From Akkermansia muciniphila (GTDB lineage: Bacteria; Verrucomicrobiota; Verrucomicrobiia; Verrucomicrobiales; Akkermansiaceae): a stretch of 64,000 bases of DNA. The notes beneath the pieces were generated by a model. It saw only the letters and a list, made by a program, of their open reading frames with translations. It was not told where the DNA came from and made no database searches. Made by a program: the position numbers and the translations under genes. The stretch lies in the NCBI GenBank assembly GCA_945874895.1, contig CAMCIC010000001.1:62001-126000 (forward strand), in the 5' to 3' direction. Below, piece by piece: positions 36,207-45,014 of the stretch. The first letter of the stretch is position 1. Each line of letters opens with the position of its first letter.

Positions 36207-37998
36207 CCGCCCAATCGGGTCGTTCATCCTCAAAACTCAGACGTTGCCCAGTGTGGGGGTGATCGCAGGAAAGGCGCCACGCATGGAGCTTCAGTGGCTC
36301 ATCCTTGCAATCCAGTGTTTGTGTGGCAGCGACTTGTCGCGATAGCAAGTAGGTGGCATCGCCGCAAACCGGATGACCCAGATGCCAAAGATGAACTCGG
36401 ATTTGATTGGTGCGACCCGTAAATAGTGCCGCTTCTAACAAAGCCGTGCCATCATGGAATCGCTTCACAACAGTGAAATCAGTACGCGATGGCAGTCCAT
36501 CCGTTTCATCAATCACGCGCGAACCAGCTACATCCGGGTCAGAACTGATGGGAGCCTCGCAGCAATGCCGCTGCCACTCGGGATGCCCCTGCACCCGAAC
36601 AAGGTAGGTTTTTTCGATCGTCTGCCGCTGGAACTGCCGCTGCATTTTCGCGCAGAGCGGACTCGTGCGAGCATACAATACAAGTCCCGTGGTATTGGCA
36701 TCCAAGCGATGCACTGGGCGCGGCGCAGGGTGAACGACTTGATTGATGATCGATTGCAGTGTGTTCCGGTGAAACCGACCGCAAGGATGCATAGGCAGCG
36801 GCGCGGGCTTGCGTATGACGATGAGCGCGCTGTCTTCATAAACGAAACGGATATCGGCATTCACGTCAGGCTCCGCTGCCAAGGTCATGCGTTGCTCGTA
36901 GCGTTCACCGGCGCGCACGATCTGATCGCCATCGACCACTGCTCCATTCTGATGACGGAATCGGCCCTCGGCTAGGCGTTGGCGCCATTCGTCCTCGCCG
37001 ATGTGGGGAAAAACCCGCAACAGCAAATCGAGCAATTTCCAACCATCGAAATCCTGTTTCACGAATAACGGTCTGAGATTTTCGTATGGCACACTACCGG
37101 GTAAAGGATTCACGACTTTTGCCAAAGCAGCACGGCGTTTTTCCAAGGTCATGGCCATTTTCTGCTCCTCACTGACAAAACAGTAGGGGCAAGACTCCCC
37201 TTCGACATAACGCGGGTCTTGTTGTTCCTCTTCCTCGAGCGGAGCCTGGCAATGGAAACAAATGGCCGAGGGGGTTTCACGCAAACTGGGATCGAGCCCA
37301 ACTCGATGATCGAAGACGAAGCATTCGCCGTCGTAGTGATCTCCCCCCACTTCCTCGAAGTATTTGAGGATACCGCCATCGAGTTGGAAAATGTTTTCGA
37401 AGCCCTGCAACTCCATGTAAGGTGCTGCCTTTTCACAACGGATGCCACCCGTGCAGAAAGTGACAATAGGTTGTTTTTTCATTTCTTCCGGCAGCTTGGC
37501 CACGGCATCGGGAAATTGGCGGAAGGTATCCACACCGATGGGAATCGCGTTGCGAAAAGTGCCGAGCTTGACTTCATAGTCGTTACGCGTGTCGAGCAAG
37601 GTCACCGGGCGTCCTTCATCCAGCCATTGCTTGAGGGTTTGGGCCGGCAGATGGCGCGAGGTATAGGTAGCAGGATCCACCTCGGGCACGCCGAAGGAAA
37701 TGATTTCCTTTTTGATGCGCACCAGCATGCGATTGAAGGGCTGGTGGTCGCTTTCGCTAAACTTGGCCTGAAATTTTTCCAAACCCGGAATGTCACGAAC
37801 GACGGATATCAAGTGATCGATGTCCTCGCGTTGCCCCGCCAGAAACAAATTGATGCCCTCCGTGCTGAGAAGGATGGTTCCCTTCAACTGATGGGCCTTG
37901 CATTCGTGAATCAACTTCGCCCTCCAATCCTTTAGGTTGTCGAGCCGAGCGAAGAGATACCCAGAAATGTTTTGATAGACCGTGTCAGCAGAATTCAT
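36187..37998 (-). CDS. TrhO-RluA fusion: tRNA U34 hydroxylase plus pseudouridine synthase
   Basis: A 603-residue two-enzyme protein. Residues 1-280 are the rhodanese-like TrhO (UPF0176) module: LSTEGINLFLAG, and the persulfide-type Cys in FCTGGIRCEKAAPYMELQGF (C182). A putative zinc site follows, with CxxC pairs CFHC (247-250) and CPYC (270-273). Residues about 320-365 look like an S4 RNA-binding domain (LLDLLLRVFPHIGEDEWRQ). Residues 380-603 are an RluA-type synthase with the catalytic HRLD (430-433), then EKTYLVRVQG and TGRTNQIRVHL. TrhO hydroxylates wobble U34 of tRNA and RluA proteins isomerise U in tRNA or rRNA. The fusion suggests linked RNA modification. Confidence 0.88.
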   Translation of the reverse strand: MNSADTVYQNISGYLFARLDNLKDWRAKLIHECKAHQLKGTILLSTEGINLFLAGQREDIDHLISVVRDIPGLEKFQAKFSESDHQPFNRMLVRIKKEIISFGVPEVDPATYTSRHLPAQTLKQWLDEGRPVTLLDTRNDYEVKLGTFRNAIPIGVDTFRQFPDAVAKLPEEMKKQPIVTFCTGGIRCEKAAPYMELQGFENIFQLDGGILKYFEEVGGDHYDGECFVFDHRVGLDPSLRETPSAICFHCQAPLEEEEQQDPRYVEGESCPYCFVSEEQKMAMTLEKRRAALAKVVNPLPGSVPYENLRPLFVKQDFDGWKLLDLLLRVFPHIGEDEWRQRLAEGRFRHQNGAVVDGDQIVRAGERYEQRMTLAAEPDVNADIRFVYEDSALIVIRKPAPLPMHPCGRFHRNTLQSIINQVVHPAPRPVHRLDANTTGLVLYARTSPLCAKMQRQFQRQTIEKTYLVRVQGHPEWQRHCCEAPISSDPDVAGSRVIDETDGLPSRTDFTVVKRFHDGTALLEAALFTGRTNQIRVHLWHLGHPVCGDATYLLSRQVAATQTLDCKDEPLKLHAWRLSCDHPHTGQRLSFEDERPDWAVIDPLP

Positions 37999-38226
37999 GT
38001 AGCGCCCAACACACTAAATGACCACGCATTCCTTGACAAGACAGATGATCATACCAAACACGCAACCGTGTGGCCTCATGGAAGCTGCGACTTGCTTTTT
38101 GAGCAGAAGTGTGCCAATCTGTCGCGCTACGCCTTCATCCGGAAAACTGCACAAAACCAACAGCAGTTATGTCGATGAGTGCATGATGCAACCTACCCTT
38201 GCTCGTGGAGCTAGGCAATCACGCAT

Positions 38227-39399
38227 ATGAAATCGGGATTTTTGGAAAAATTGAGGCCGCGACTCGATCGCCTGGATCCGAGCGTGGTGCAATCGATTGT
38301 GGACCGATTGTTGCAGGAAAAAAGTTTTTTCCTGCAGGTTTTCGAAGCCTTGCACGAAGGGGTAATCTTGATCGGCACGGATGGTCGCGTGACATTCCTA
38401 AACGCTGCCGCAAGCCGGTTTTTCGGATTGGATGTGGAGCTCTCGGTAGGCAAAAAACTTGGCGACCTCGTGCGAGGAATGGATTGGCCATCTCTCATGG
38501 ATCAGGCAAGAGTCGTGAGTCGTGACATGGAAGTCTTTTACCCGGAAAGGCGATACCTGCACTTTTATCTAGCACCCATCGCTGACAGTGAGACGCCCTC
38601 AGGCTTCGTGATGATCATCAATGATCTCACCAGTAATCGCGCCGAGACCCAGGCGACCATCGAATCTGAGAGGCTTGGAGCCCTCACCTTGCTGGCCGCT
38701 GGGGTGGCCCACGAGATTGGCAATCCACTCAACTCGCTGGGGATCCATCTGCAACTGCTCGACCGTAAGATCAAAAAACTCGCGGCGACTGAGCGGCAAA
38801 TGCTTGAAGATCATCTGGCCACGGCGCGACAAGAAATCCAGCGCCTCGATTCCATACTCAAACAATTTCTGCAAGCAATACGGCCTTCCACTTTGCGGCG
38901 CGAGCCGGTGAAGCTGGACGAGCTATGTCGCGATGTGCTTCGACTGCTGGAGCCCGAGTTGTCCGAGCGAGGCATAGGCGTGGTGCTGGATCTGGATGCC
39001 GATCTGCCAGTGTTGCAACTTGATGCCGTGCAGATGCAGCAGGTTTTTCACAATCTTCTGCGCAATGCGGCGCAGGCCGTGAGCCAAGATTCCGAGGGTC
39101 GCATCACCGTGGAAATCCACAGCAACGACTACGAGATGCAGGTATTGATTGCTGACAACGGCATGGGCATCTCCCCAGAGCAGATGGGCATCATGTTTGA
39201 ACCTTTCCGCAGCACGAAGGAAGGAGGCACGGGGCTGGGATTGCTGATTGTAAGGCGAATCATCCGCGAGCACGGTGGCGAAATGGAAATCGAAAGCCGC
39301 GAAGGGAGCGGCACCCGCGTTTCCCTGTTCTTACCCTTGGCCGCGAAAAAAGCCCGACTTTTGCCAGAGCCAGAACAAGTGATCGAAATCTCCTCATGA
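38227..39399 (+). CDS. PAS-domain sensor histidine kinase (NtrB-like)
   Basis: A 390-residue soluble kinase with no membrane segment. The PAS domain spans residues about 38-132 ([20 protein letters not shown]). The dimerisation/phosphoacceptor helix has H162 in [19 protein letters not shown]. The ATPase domain has N-box [12 protein letters not shown]1 IADNGMGI, F-box FEPFRSTK and G2 [14 protein letters not shown]. The cytosolic PAS plus HEIGNPL H-box arrangement is like NtrB. It overlaps the response-regulator gene by 4 bp (ATGA), so the pair is co-translated. It is divergent from the TrhO-RluA gene across 228 bp. Confidence 0.92.
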   Translation: MKSGFLEKLRPRLDRLDPSVVQSIVDRLLQEKSFFLQVFEALHEGVILIGTDGRVTFLNAAASRFFGLDVELSVGKKLGDLVRGMDWPSLMDQARVVSRDMEVFYPERRYLHFYLAPIADSETPSGFVMIINDLTSNRAETQATIESERLGALTLLAAGVAHEIGNPLNSLGIHLQLLDRKIKKLAATERQMLEDHLATARQEIQRLDSILKQFLQAIRPSTLRREPVKLDELCRDVLRLLEPELSERGIGVVLDLDADLPVLQLDAVQMQQVFHNLLRNAAQAVSQDSEGRITVEIHSNDYEMQVLIADNGMGISPEQMGIMFEPFRSTKEGGTGLGLLIVRRIIREHGGEMEIESREGSGTRVSLFLPLAAKKARLLPEPEQVIEISS

Positions 39400-40787
39400 G
39401 CCGCATCCCGAACCTACTGATTGTCGATGATGAAAAAGCCACGCGCGAGGGATTGCGCCTCGCGCTGGAAAACGATTTCGAGGTCTATCTTGCTTCTAAC
39501 AAAAAAGAAGCCGCCGCTTTATTGAACCATGAAAACATCGACGTCTTGCTTACAGACCTACGCCTTGGGAGCGACAGCGGCATGGATATTCTGGACTGTG
39601 CCATGGGATTGAACAAGCCGCCCTTGGCTGTGATGATGACGGCCTATGGCTCAGTGGATACAGCCGTGGAAGCGATGCGGCGTGGCGCATGGCATTTCGT
39701 GACAAAGCCGCTGCATCTCGATGAAGTGGAGATGTTGCTCAAGCGCGGACTGCGGTCTCGTTCACTAGAAGAGGAGAACCGCGAACTGAAACAAGTGGTT
39801 GCCGAAAAACGAAGCCTCAAAAACCTGATCGGAAAATCCGCTTCACTGGCGAAAACCATCGAGAAGATCGAACAAGTCGCCCCCACCCGGGCTACCGTTC
39901 TGATCGAAGGAGAAAGTGGCACAGGAAAGGAAGTCGTCGCCCATACGATTCATCAGCTTTCCGGACGCCCAGCGGCAAAGTTTGTCATCGTAAACTGCGC
40001 AGCCCTATCAGCACAATTGTTAGAAAGTGAACTGTTCGGCCACGAAAAAGGCTCGTTCACCGGCGCATCGCAACGCAGGCTGGGGCGGTTTGAACAAGCC
40101 GATGGCGGGACGATTTTTCTGGATGAAATTGGTGAGATCGATGCCACCACGCAGGTCAAACTGCTACGCGTATTGTCGGAGCGCACCATCGAGCGTGTCG
40201 GTTCCAACACCCCCGTAAAGGTGGATGTGCGCCTGATAGCCGCAACCAACAAAAACCTGAAGCTTATGGTGGATCGGGGCGAGTTTCGCGAAGACCTTTA
40301 TTTCCGACTCAATGTGATCAAGATCGACATGCCACCCTTGCGTCGGCGGGGTGAGGACATCGTTCTTCTCGCCTCGGCGTTCCTGCGGGAATTCGCTCAG
40401 GAGAACCAGCGTCCGGTCAAATCGCTGAGTGACGAAGCGCTTGCTTTACTGCGTCAATACCCTTGGCCGGGAAATGTGCGGGAGCTGCGCACGGTGATCG
40501 AACATGGAGTGGTCATGTGCAACGACACGCAAATCGACATCGAGCATCTACCGGATTTTCTAAAAAACGCGACAACCACGCATCCGGATCACGAATCCGC
40601 CACACAAGAGCCGCAAATGGCGCTTGCTAGCCATCCTGAATTGAACTTACATTTGCTCGAGCGACAAGCCATCCAGGACGCACTGGCCAAGTCCGCGGGC
40701 AACCGCACACTGGCCGCGGAGTGGCTGGGGATTTCGCGGCGCACCTTGCAACGAAAGCTGAAAGAACTCGGATACGACGGACTCTGA
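39396..40787 (+). CDS. Sigma-54-dependent response regulator (NtrC-like)
   Basis: A 463-residue activator. The receiver domain carries phosphorylation site D54 (LLTDLRLG). The AAA+ domain has Walker A GESGTGKE (172-179), the sigma-54 contact loop as GSFTGA (219-224) rather than the standard GAFTGA, Walker B GTIFLDEIGEID, and R-finger region FREDLYFRLNV. The C-terminal Fis-type HTH is NRTLAAEWLGISRRTLQRKL. It should turn on sigma-54 promoters when phosphorylated by the upstream kinase. The amtB sigma-54 promoter at 51.8 kb is a possible target. Confidence 0.94.
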   Translation: MSRIPNLLIVDDEKATREGLRLALENDFEVYLASNKKEAAALLNHENIDVLLTDLRLGSDSGMDILDCAMGLNKPPLAVMMTAYGSVDTAVEAMRRGAWHFVTKPLHLDEVEMLLKRGLRSRSLEEENRELKQVVAEKRSLKNLIGKSASLAKTIEKIEQVAPTRATVLIEGESGTGKEVVAHTIHQLSGRPAAKFVIVNCAALSAQLLESELFGHEKGSFTGASQRRLGRFEQADGGTIFLDEIGEIDATTQVKLLRVLSERTIERVGSNTPVKVDVRLIAATNKNLKLMVDRGEFREDLYFRLNVIKIDMPPLRRRGEDIVLLASAFLREFAQENQRPVKSLSDEALALLRQYPWPGNVRELRTVIEHGVVMCNDTQIDIEHLPDFLKNATTTHPDHESATQEPQMALASHPELNLHLLERQAIQDALAKSAGNRTLAAEWLGISRRTLQRKLKELGYDGL

Positions 40788-40788
40788 C

Positions 40789-42600
40789 ATGATCACCCAT
40801 ACTTCCCAACAGGAATTGGACGCACCGGCTCTGGTGCGCAAAATTCTCTTTTTTCTTCTGATGATCATCCTGACATTGGGCAATGTTTTCTTGCTCTTCC
40901 GAGGCATCAACTCGGCCGAAGCCATGGATCAGGCTCAGATTTCTCGTCAGATTTCGCGCAACGAGGGCATCACCACCAAGTTCATTCGACCCGCCGCTTA
41001 CGAACAAAGCAAACGAGCGCCTGATGCGAATGCTGGATTTGTGAATTTCCGCGATACCTTCCACGCGCCGCTCAACCTGCTGGTAAACGCGGCAGTCTTC
41101 AAAATCATTGATGCCGGCGACACGGAAAAATGGAAGATCCAGAAGGACCAGATGGTGTATAGTCTCGACCGCGTGATTGCAGGTGTAGCGACCATGTTCT
41201 TCCTGTTATCGATCGGAGTAAACTACCTTCTGCTCACGAGGATTTTTGATGGCAAAATTGCTGGGGTCACTGCGCTTCTGATGTTGTGCTGCGAACTCAT
41301 GTGGAATTTTTCGCTCTGCGGTCTACCGCAGATGCTGATGCTTTTTCTGTTTTCTTCTGCCCTGTATTTCGCCTATCGGGCGGTGGAATTTGTCAATGAA
41401 GGCAAGCTTCCGTTAACGCCTGCGCTGCTTGCTGGATTCTGCCTGATCCTCCTCGTGCTCACCCACTGGATCTGTGTTTGGATTCTCATCGGCTATTTGA
41501 TTTTCGCAGCCATCGCTTTCCGGCCACGGGGGCTGGTATCGATACTCGTCGTGGCCCTAGCAGCTGTGATTTGCGCCGCCCCGCTCTATCGAAACTATCA
41601 AGCCAGCGGCTCGGTCATGGGCACGGCTTACATGGTCATATACAGCGGACTGGGTGACGGCGAGGACTCCGCCATGCGGATCACGGATTTTTCTTCCGAC
41701 GATTCCACGCTGCGGCTCGATGGACTCATCATGAAAATCGTGCGCACTACGATCCTGCAAGGAACGGACATTCTTCCTTTCTTGGGCTCGATTTTCGCAG
41801 CTCCGTTGTTTTTCCTGGCTCTGCTTCACCCTTTCAAGCGGATTCCCATCGCCAACTTCCGGTGGTGCATTCTTCTCATGTGGGTCTTCGCCGCCATCGG
41901 CATGTCCATTTTTGGAGTATCTGCGGATGGCACCCACCCGAATCAAATTCACATTTTATTTGCCCCGATCATGACGGCCTATGGACTGGCGCTTCTGTCC
42001 ATCCTGTGGAGCCGACTGGAGATTGTTAACAGCATTCCTCTTCTCGCGAACGCGCACCACGTCTTGATCGTGCTTCTGAGTGCCGCTCCGCTTGTGCTGG
42101 GATCGATCAATATGGCCCGATTTGGTCTGACGCGCGGAGACAAAGGATTTCCCCATTGGCCCCCGTATTACCCAGCTGGCATGAACATCTATTTCAACCA
42201 GCAGAAAATGGTGAAGCAAGATCAGGTCATGTTCAGTGACCAACCGTGGGCTGTGGCTTGGTATTGTGACCGCATGGCGATCTGGCTGCCAAAAAAAGTC
42301 AAAGGGTTTGATGAAATGGAAACTGTGGCGACCAACCTGAAAACTCCAGTAGTAGGCATTCTGATCACTCCATCCTCTCACGGCAGCAAGAGCATCGCGG
42401 AAATCAATCGTCAGTTTGGTGACTTCACTTCCCTCATCATCGACGGCCGCGGCTACCTGAGCACCATGCCACAGGGAGTGACGCTGTTTGACAAAGATCC
42501 CAAACTCACCGCGATATCGAACAAGTATCGTTATCGCGCGAGCATCATCGGTATGGATATGGTCTATTACAGCAACCAACCGTTGCGCGTTACCGAATAA
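40789..42600 (+). CDS. GT39/ArnT-like multi-pass membrane protein
   Basis: A 603-residue polytopic protein with about ten hydrophobic segments, beginning IMTHT-type N-terminus then ILFFLLMIILTLGNVFLLFRG (about 19-39). Family-like features of C-family glycosyltransferases are an acidic first loop (SAEAMDQAQISRQI, about 43-56) and RDTFHAPLNLLV. A large C-terminal extracytoplasmic domain follows residue 430. It may transfer sugar from polyprenyl phosphate to an envelope acceptor, but this is inferred from topology only. It starts 1 bp after the NtrC-like gene stop. Confidence 0.6.
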   Translation: MITHTSQQELDAPALVRKILFFLLMIILTLGNVFLLFRGINSAEAMDQAQISRQISRNEGITTKFIRPAAYEQSKRAPDANAGFVNFRDTFHAPLNLLVNAAVFKIIDAGDTEKWKIQKDQMVYSLDRVIAGVATMFFLLSIGVNYLLLTRIFDGKIAGVTALLMLCCELMWNFSLCGLPQMLMLFLFSSALYFAYRAVEFVNEGKLPLTPALLAGFCLILLVLTHWICVWILIGYLIFAAIAFRPRGLVSILVVALAAVICAAPLYRNYQASGSVMGTAYMVIYSGLGDGEDSAMRITDFSSDDSTLRLDGLIMKIVRTTILQGTDILPFLGSIFAAPLFFLALLHPFKRIPIANFRWCILLMWVFAAIGMSIFGVSADGTHPNQIHILFAPIMTAYGLALLSILWSRLEIVNSIPLLANAHHVLIVLLSAAPLVLGSINMARFGLTRGDKGFPHWPPYYPAGMNIYFNQQKMVKQDQVMFSDQPWAVAWYCDRMAIWLPKKVKGFDEMETVATNLKTPVVGILITPSSHGSKSIAEINRQFGDFTSLIIDGRGYLSTMPQGVTLFDKDPKLTAISNKYRYRASIIGMDMVYYSNQPLRVTE

Positions 42601-42612
42601 CTGTCATCGAAC

Positions 42613-42924
42613 ATGAGCCGTAAAAAAGAAGAGAAGTCGAACGGGGCAAGTTTCGAGGAATCACTCGAAGAATTGGAGACGATTGTTGAGGCTCTGGAAA
42701 ACGACTCACTCAGTCTTGCCGACATGATTTCGCGATACGAACGCGGCAGCCACTTATTGTCGAGTTGCGACAGTTTTCTCAAATCGGCAAAGCTTCGATT
42801 GGAAAAACTTGCGATCCGAGAAGAAAATGAAATCGTACTAGCATCAGATCCGGAATTGTGCCAAGTTCAGCCCACGGCAACGCCGTCCAACGATCACGAT
42901 GACGACTCCATCAGCCTCTTCTGA
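42613..42924 (+). CDS. xseB: Exodeoxyribonuclease VII small subunit
   Basis: A 103-residue protein with the XseB helical hairpin SFEESLEELETIVEALEND then LSLADMISRYERGSHLLSSC. It binds XseA to make the single-strand exonuclease VII. xseA is not in the window. The acidic C-terminal tail (DHDDDSISLF) is longer than usual. It overlaps dxs by 26 bp; xseB-dxs adjacency is common in bacteria. Confidence 0.9.
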   Translation: MSRKKEEKSNGASFEESLEELETIVEALENDSLSLADMISRYERGSHLLSSCDSFLKSAKLRLEKLAIREENEIVLASDPELCQVQPTATPSNDHDDDSISLF

Positions 42925-44794
42925 ACCACCAGCGCTCGGTCCTCTATTGTCGGGAATACACTCACCCGCAGACGTCAAAGCACTTCCCGAACAACAATTG
43001 CCCGCGCTGGCTGATGAGATTCGTCATTCCCTGATCACTTCTCTGGCAAAAACGGGCGGACACTTGGGCCCCAACCTCGGAGTGGTAGAACTGACCATCG
43101 CCATGCACCGCGTGTTTTCGACACCGAGTGACAAATTCGTTTTCGACGTGGCGCATCAAGGATACGTTCACAAGATGCTAACAGGTCGTGCTGATCAAAT
43201 TCACACGATCCGCACCTACAAAGGTTTGAACGGCTTTCTGCTGCGTAGTGAATCGGAACACGACTGCTACGGCGCCGGACATGCAGGGACCTGCCTGTCC
43301 GCGGCACTCGGCATGGCCGCAGCTCGGGATCTACTCAAAGAGGACAGCCACGTCGTGGCCGTGGCAGGCGATGCGGCCTTCACCTGTGGACCCACCTTGG
43401 AAGCTCTCAACAATATTGCGGAGACTACGAAAAAATTCATCGTCGTACTCAATGACAACGAATGGTCGATTGATAAAAACGTGGGAGCGATCGCCAAGTA
43501 TTTCAATGCTCTGCAAACCCATTCGACCTACGCAGCGGTGCGGAACACGGCGGCGAATTTCGTCGAAAAGATCGCAGGCAAGGCCGTGCGCAATCTCGCT
43601 CACAAGGTCGAGGAGGGTGCTAAAAACCTGCTTTTCCCCAACGTCCTTTTCGAAAAATTTGGCATGCGTTACTATGGTCCCATCGATGGACATGACGTGG
43701 GCTTGTTGGTCAAGACCTTTGAGCATCTGAAGACTCTCAACGAGCCTGTGGTTCTCCACATTATCACAGAAAAAGGACGAGGCTACCAACCCGCGCTAGC
43801 CAATCCCGGAAAATTCCACGGCCTGGGATCCTACAACATCGAGGACGGCACGACATCCGCAGGCGGCCCCCCCACGGCATCGGAAATTTTCGGGCGAACG
43901 GTCACGGATTTAGCGAAGAATGACGAGTCAGTTGTCGCCATCACAGCGGCCATGCCCGGCGGCACGCGACTGGATATTTTCAAAAATGAACTTCCTCAAC
44001 GCTACTATGATGTGGGCATTGCCGAGGAACATGCCGCTTTGTTTGCATGCGGTCTGGCTACGCGGGGAATCCGTCCCTTCCTAGCGATTTATTCGACCTT
44101 TATGCAGCGGGCCTACGACATGATCATCCATGACATGGCGCTGCAAAACCTACCCGTGCGCCTATGTATGGATCGAGGTGGTCTCTCCGGTGACGATGGT
44201 CCTACACACCACGGACTTTTCGATATCGGCTATCTTCGCCATGTTCCGGGACTCATTTTCATGCAGCCCAAAGATGAATCCGAATTTGTGGACATGCTGC
44301 ATTTTATGGCGAAATACGACGATGGGCCCACAGCCATTCGCTACCCTCGCGGCACCATCGCCGGCACGCCCATCTCTCCCTCCCGCAGAAACATCGAGAT
44401 CGGCAAAGCGGAAGTCGTGGCAGACGGTTCGGATGTAGCTCTCCTCGGTCTCGGCACGATGTTTGAAGTCGCCGAGCAAACGAAAAAGCTGTTAGAAGAG
44501 AAAGGCTACTCGGTAGCTCTGATCAACCCGCGGTTTATCAAACCTCTCGATGCAACTGTGATCAGTGATTACGCGCGCAAATGCCGCGTGCTTTGCACCT
44601 TTGAGGATCACGTGCTTCACAACGGCTTCGGAGCGGGAGTCATCGAACTATTGCATGATGCTGGCATTCACACGCCCGTGGAGCGAATCGGTTGGCCGGA
44701 TGAGTTTGTGGAGCATGGCAAGCCTGACATTCTTCGTCATCTGCATCGTTTGACTCCCGAAGCAGCGGTGTCCAAGGTGATCAAGCATCTCTGA
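42899..44794 (+). CDS. dxs: 1-Deoxy-D-xylulose-5-phosphate synthase
   Basis: Condenses pyruvate and glyceraldehyde-3-phosphate in the non-mevalonate isoprenoid pathway; thiamine diphosphate enzyme. The 631-residue protein has GGHLGPNLGVVELT and FDVAHQGYVHKMLTGR, then the ThDP motif GDAAFTCGPTLEALNNIA, and the transketolase-like DRGGLSGDDGPTHHG. The C-terminal domain ends near DILRHLHRLTPE. ATG 42899 lies inside xseB, in a different frame. Confidence 0.96.
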   Translation: MTTPSASSEPPALGPLLSGIHSPADVKALPEQQLPALADEIRHSLITSLAKTGGHLGPNLGVVELTIAMHRVFSTPSDKFVFDVAHQGYVHKMLTGRADQIHTIRTYKGLNGFLLRSESEHDCYGAGHAGTCLSAALGMAAARDLLKEDSHVVAVAGDAAFTCGPTLEALNNIAETTKKFIVVLNDNEWSIDKNVGAIAKYFNALQTHSTYAAVRNTAANFVEKIAGKAVRNLAHKVEEGAKNLLFPNVLFEKFGMRYYGPIDGHDVGLLVKTFEHLKTLNEPVVLHIITEKGRGYQPALANPGKFHGLGSYNIEDGTTSAGGPPTASEIFGRTVTDLAKNDESVVAITAAMPGGTRLDIFKNELPQRYYDVGIAEEHAALFACGLATRGIRPFLAIYSTFMQRAYDMIIHDMALQNLPVRLCMDRGGLSGDDGPTHHGLFDIGYLRHVPGLIFMQPKDESEFVDMLHFMAKYDDGPTAIRYPRGTIAGTPISPSRRNIEIGKAEVVADGSDVALLGLGTMFEVAEQTKKLLEEKGYSVALINPRFIKPLDATVISDYARKCRVLCTFEDHVLHNGFGAGVIELLHDAGIHTPVERIGWPDEFVEHGKPDILRHLHRLTPEAAVSKVIKHL

Positions 44795-44804
44795 TCACCA
44801 GTGC

Positions 44805-44852
44805 GGGGATACGTAGCTGCTGTTAAGCTGCGTGCGAACTCCCCGTATCCCC
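44805..44852. terminator. Inverted repeat between convergent dxs and the feo operon
   Basis: GGGGATACG (44805-44813) pairs with CGTATCCCC (44844-44852) over a 30-nt loop. It could be a shared terminator structure, but neither side has a strong T-tract. It overlaps the end of the small Cys-rich protein gene on the minus strand. Confidence 0.35.
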
Positions 44853-45014
44853 ATCATGACTGTGCGCTGACGGGATTTTTTTCTTCGGATGATGGCAATC
44901 ACATGCCTCTCCGCATGAGCGAGAGGAGGAGGATTTTCTTATCATAAAAATCAGGTAGAGGATCGCGAGAAACACGATCAGGAGTGAAAGCGAGACCTGA
45001 TAGAACGAATTCAT
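44823..45014 (-). CDS. FeoB-associated Cys-rich membrane protein
   Basis: A 63-residue single-pass membrane protein: NSFYQVSLSLLIVFLAILYLIFM forms the helix, and the C-terminal tail carries SCGEACDCHHPKK, a cluster of Cys and His likely to bind iron or another metal. It ends in a His-rich HSHDGDTGSSH tail. ATG 45014 overlaps the feoB stop codon (ATGA), so it is translationally coupled. Such small proteins often follow feoB and may handle ferrous iron at the pore. Confidence 0.82.
   Translation of the reverse strand: MNSFYQVSLSLLIVFLAILYLIFMIRKSSSSRSCGEACDCHHPKKKIPSAHSHDGDTGSSHAA

Noticed and set aside
37219-37935. 238-residue plus-strand frame inside the TrhO-RluA fusion gene
   Set aside because: Antisense shadow of catalytic motifs on the minus strand.
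38101-38121. TGGCACACTTCTGCT sequence on the minus strand, considered as a sigma-54 promoter of the TrhO-RluA gene
   Set aside because: GG-to-GC spacing is one base short of the invariant spacing.
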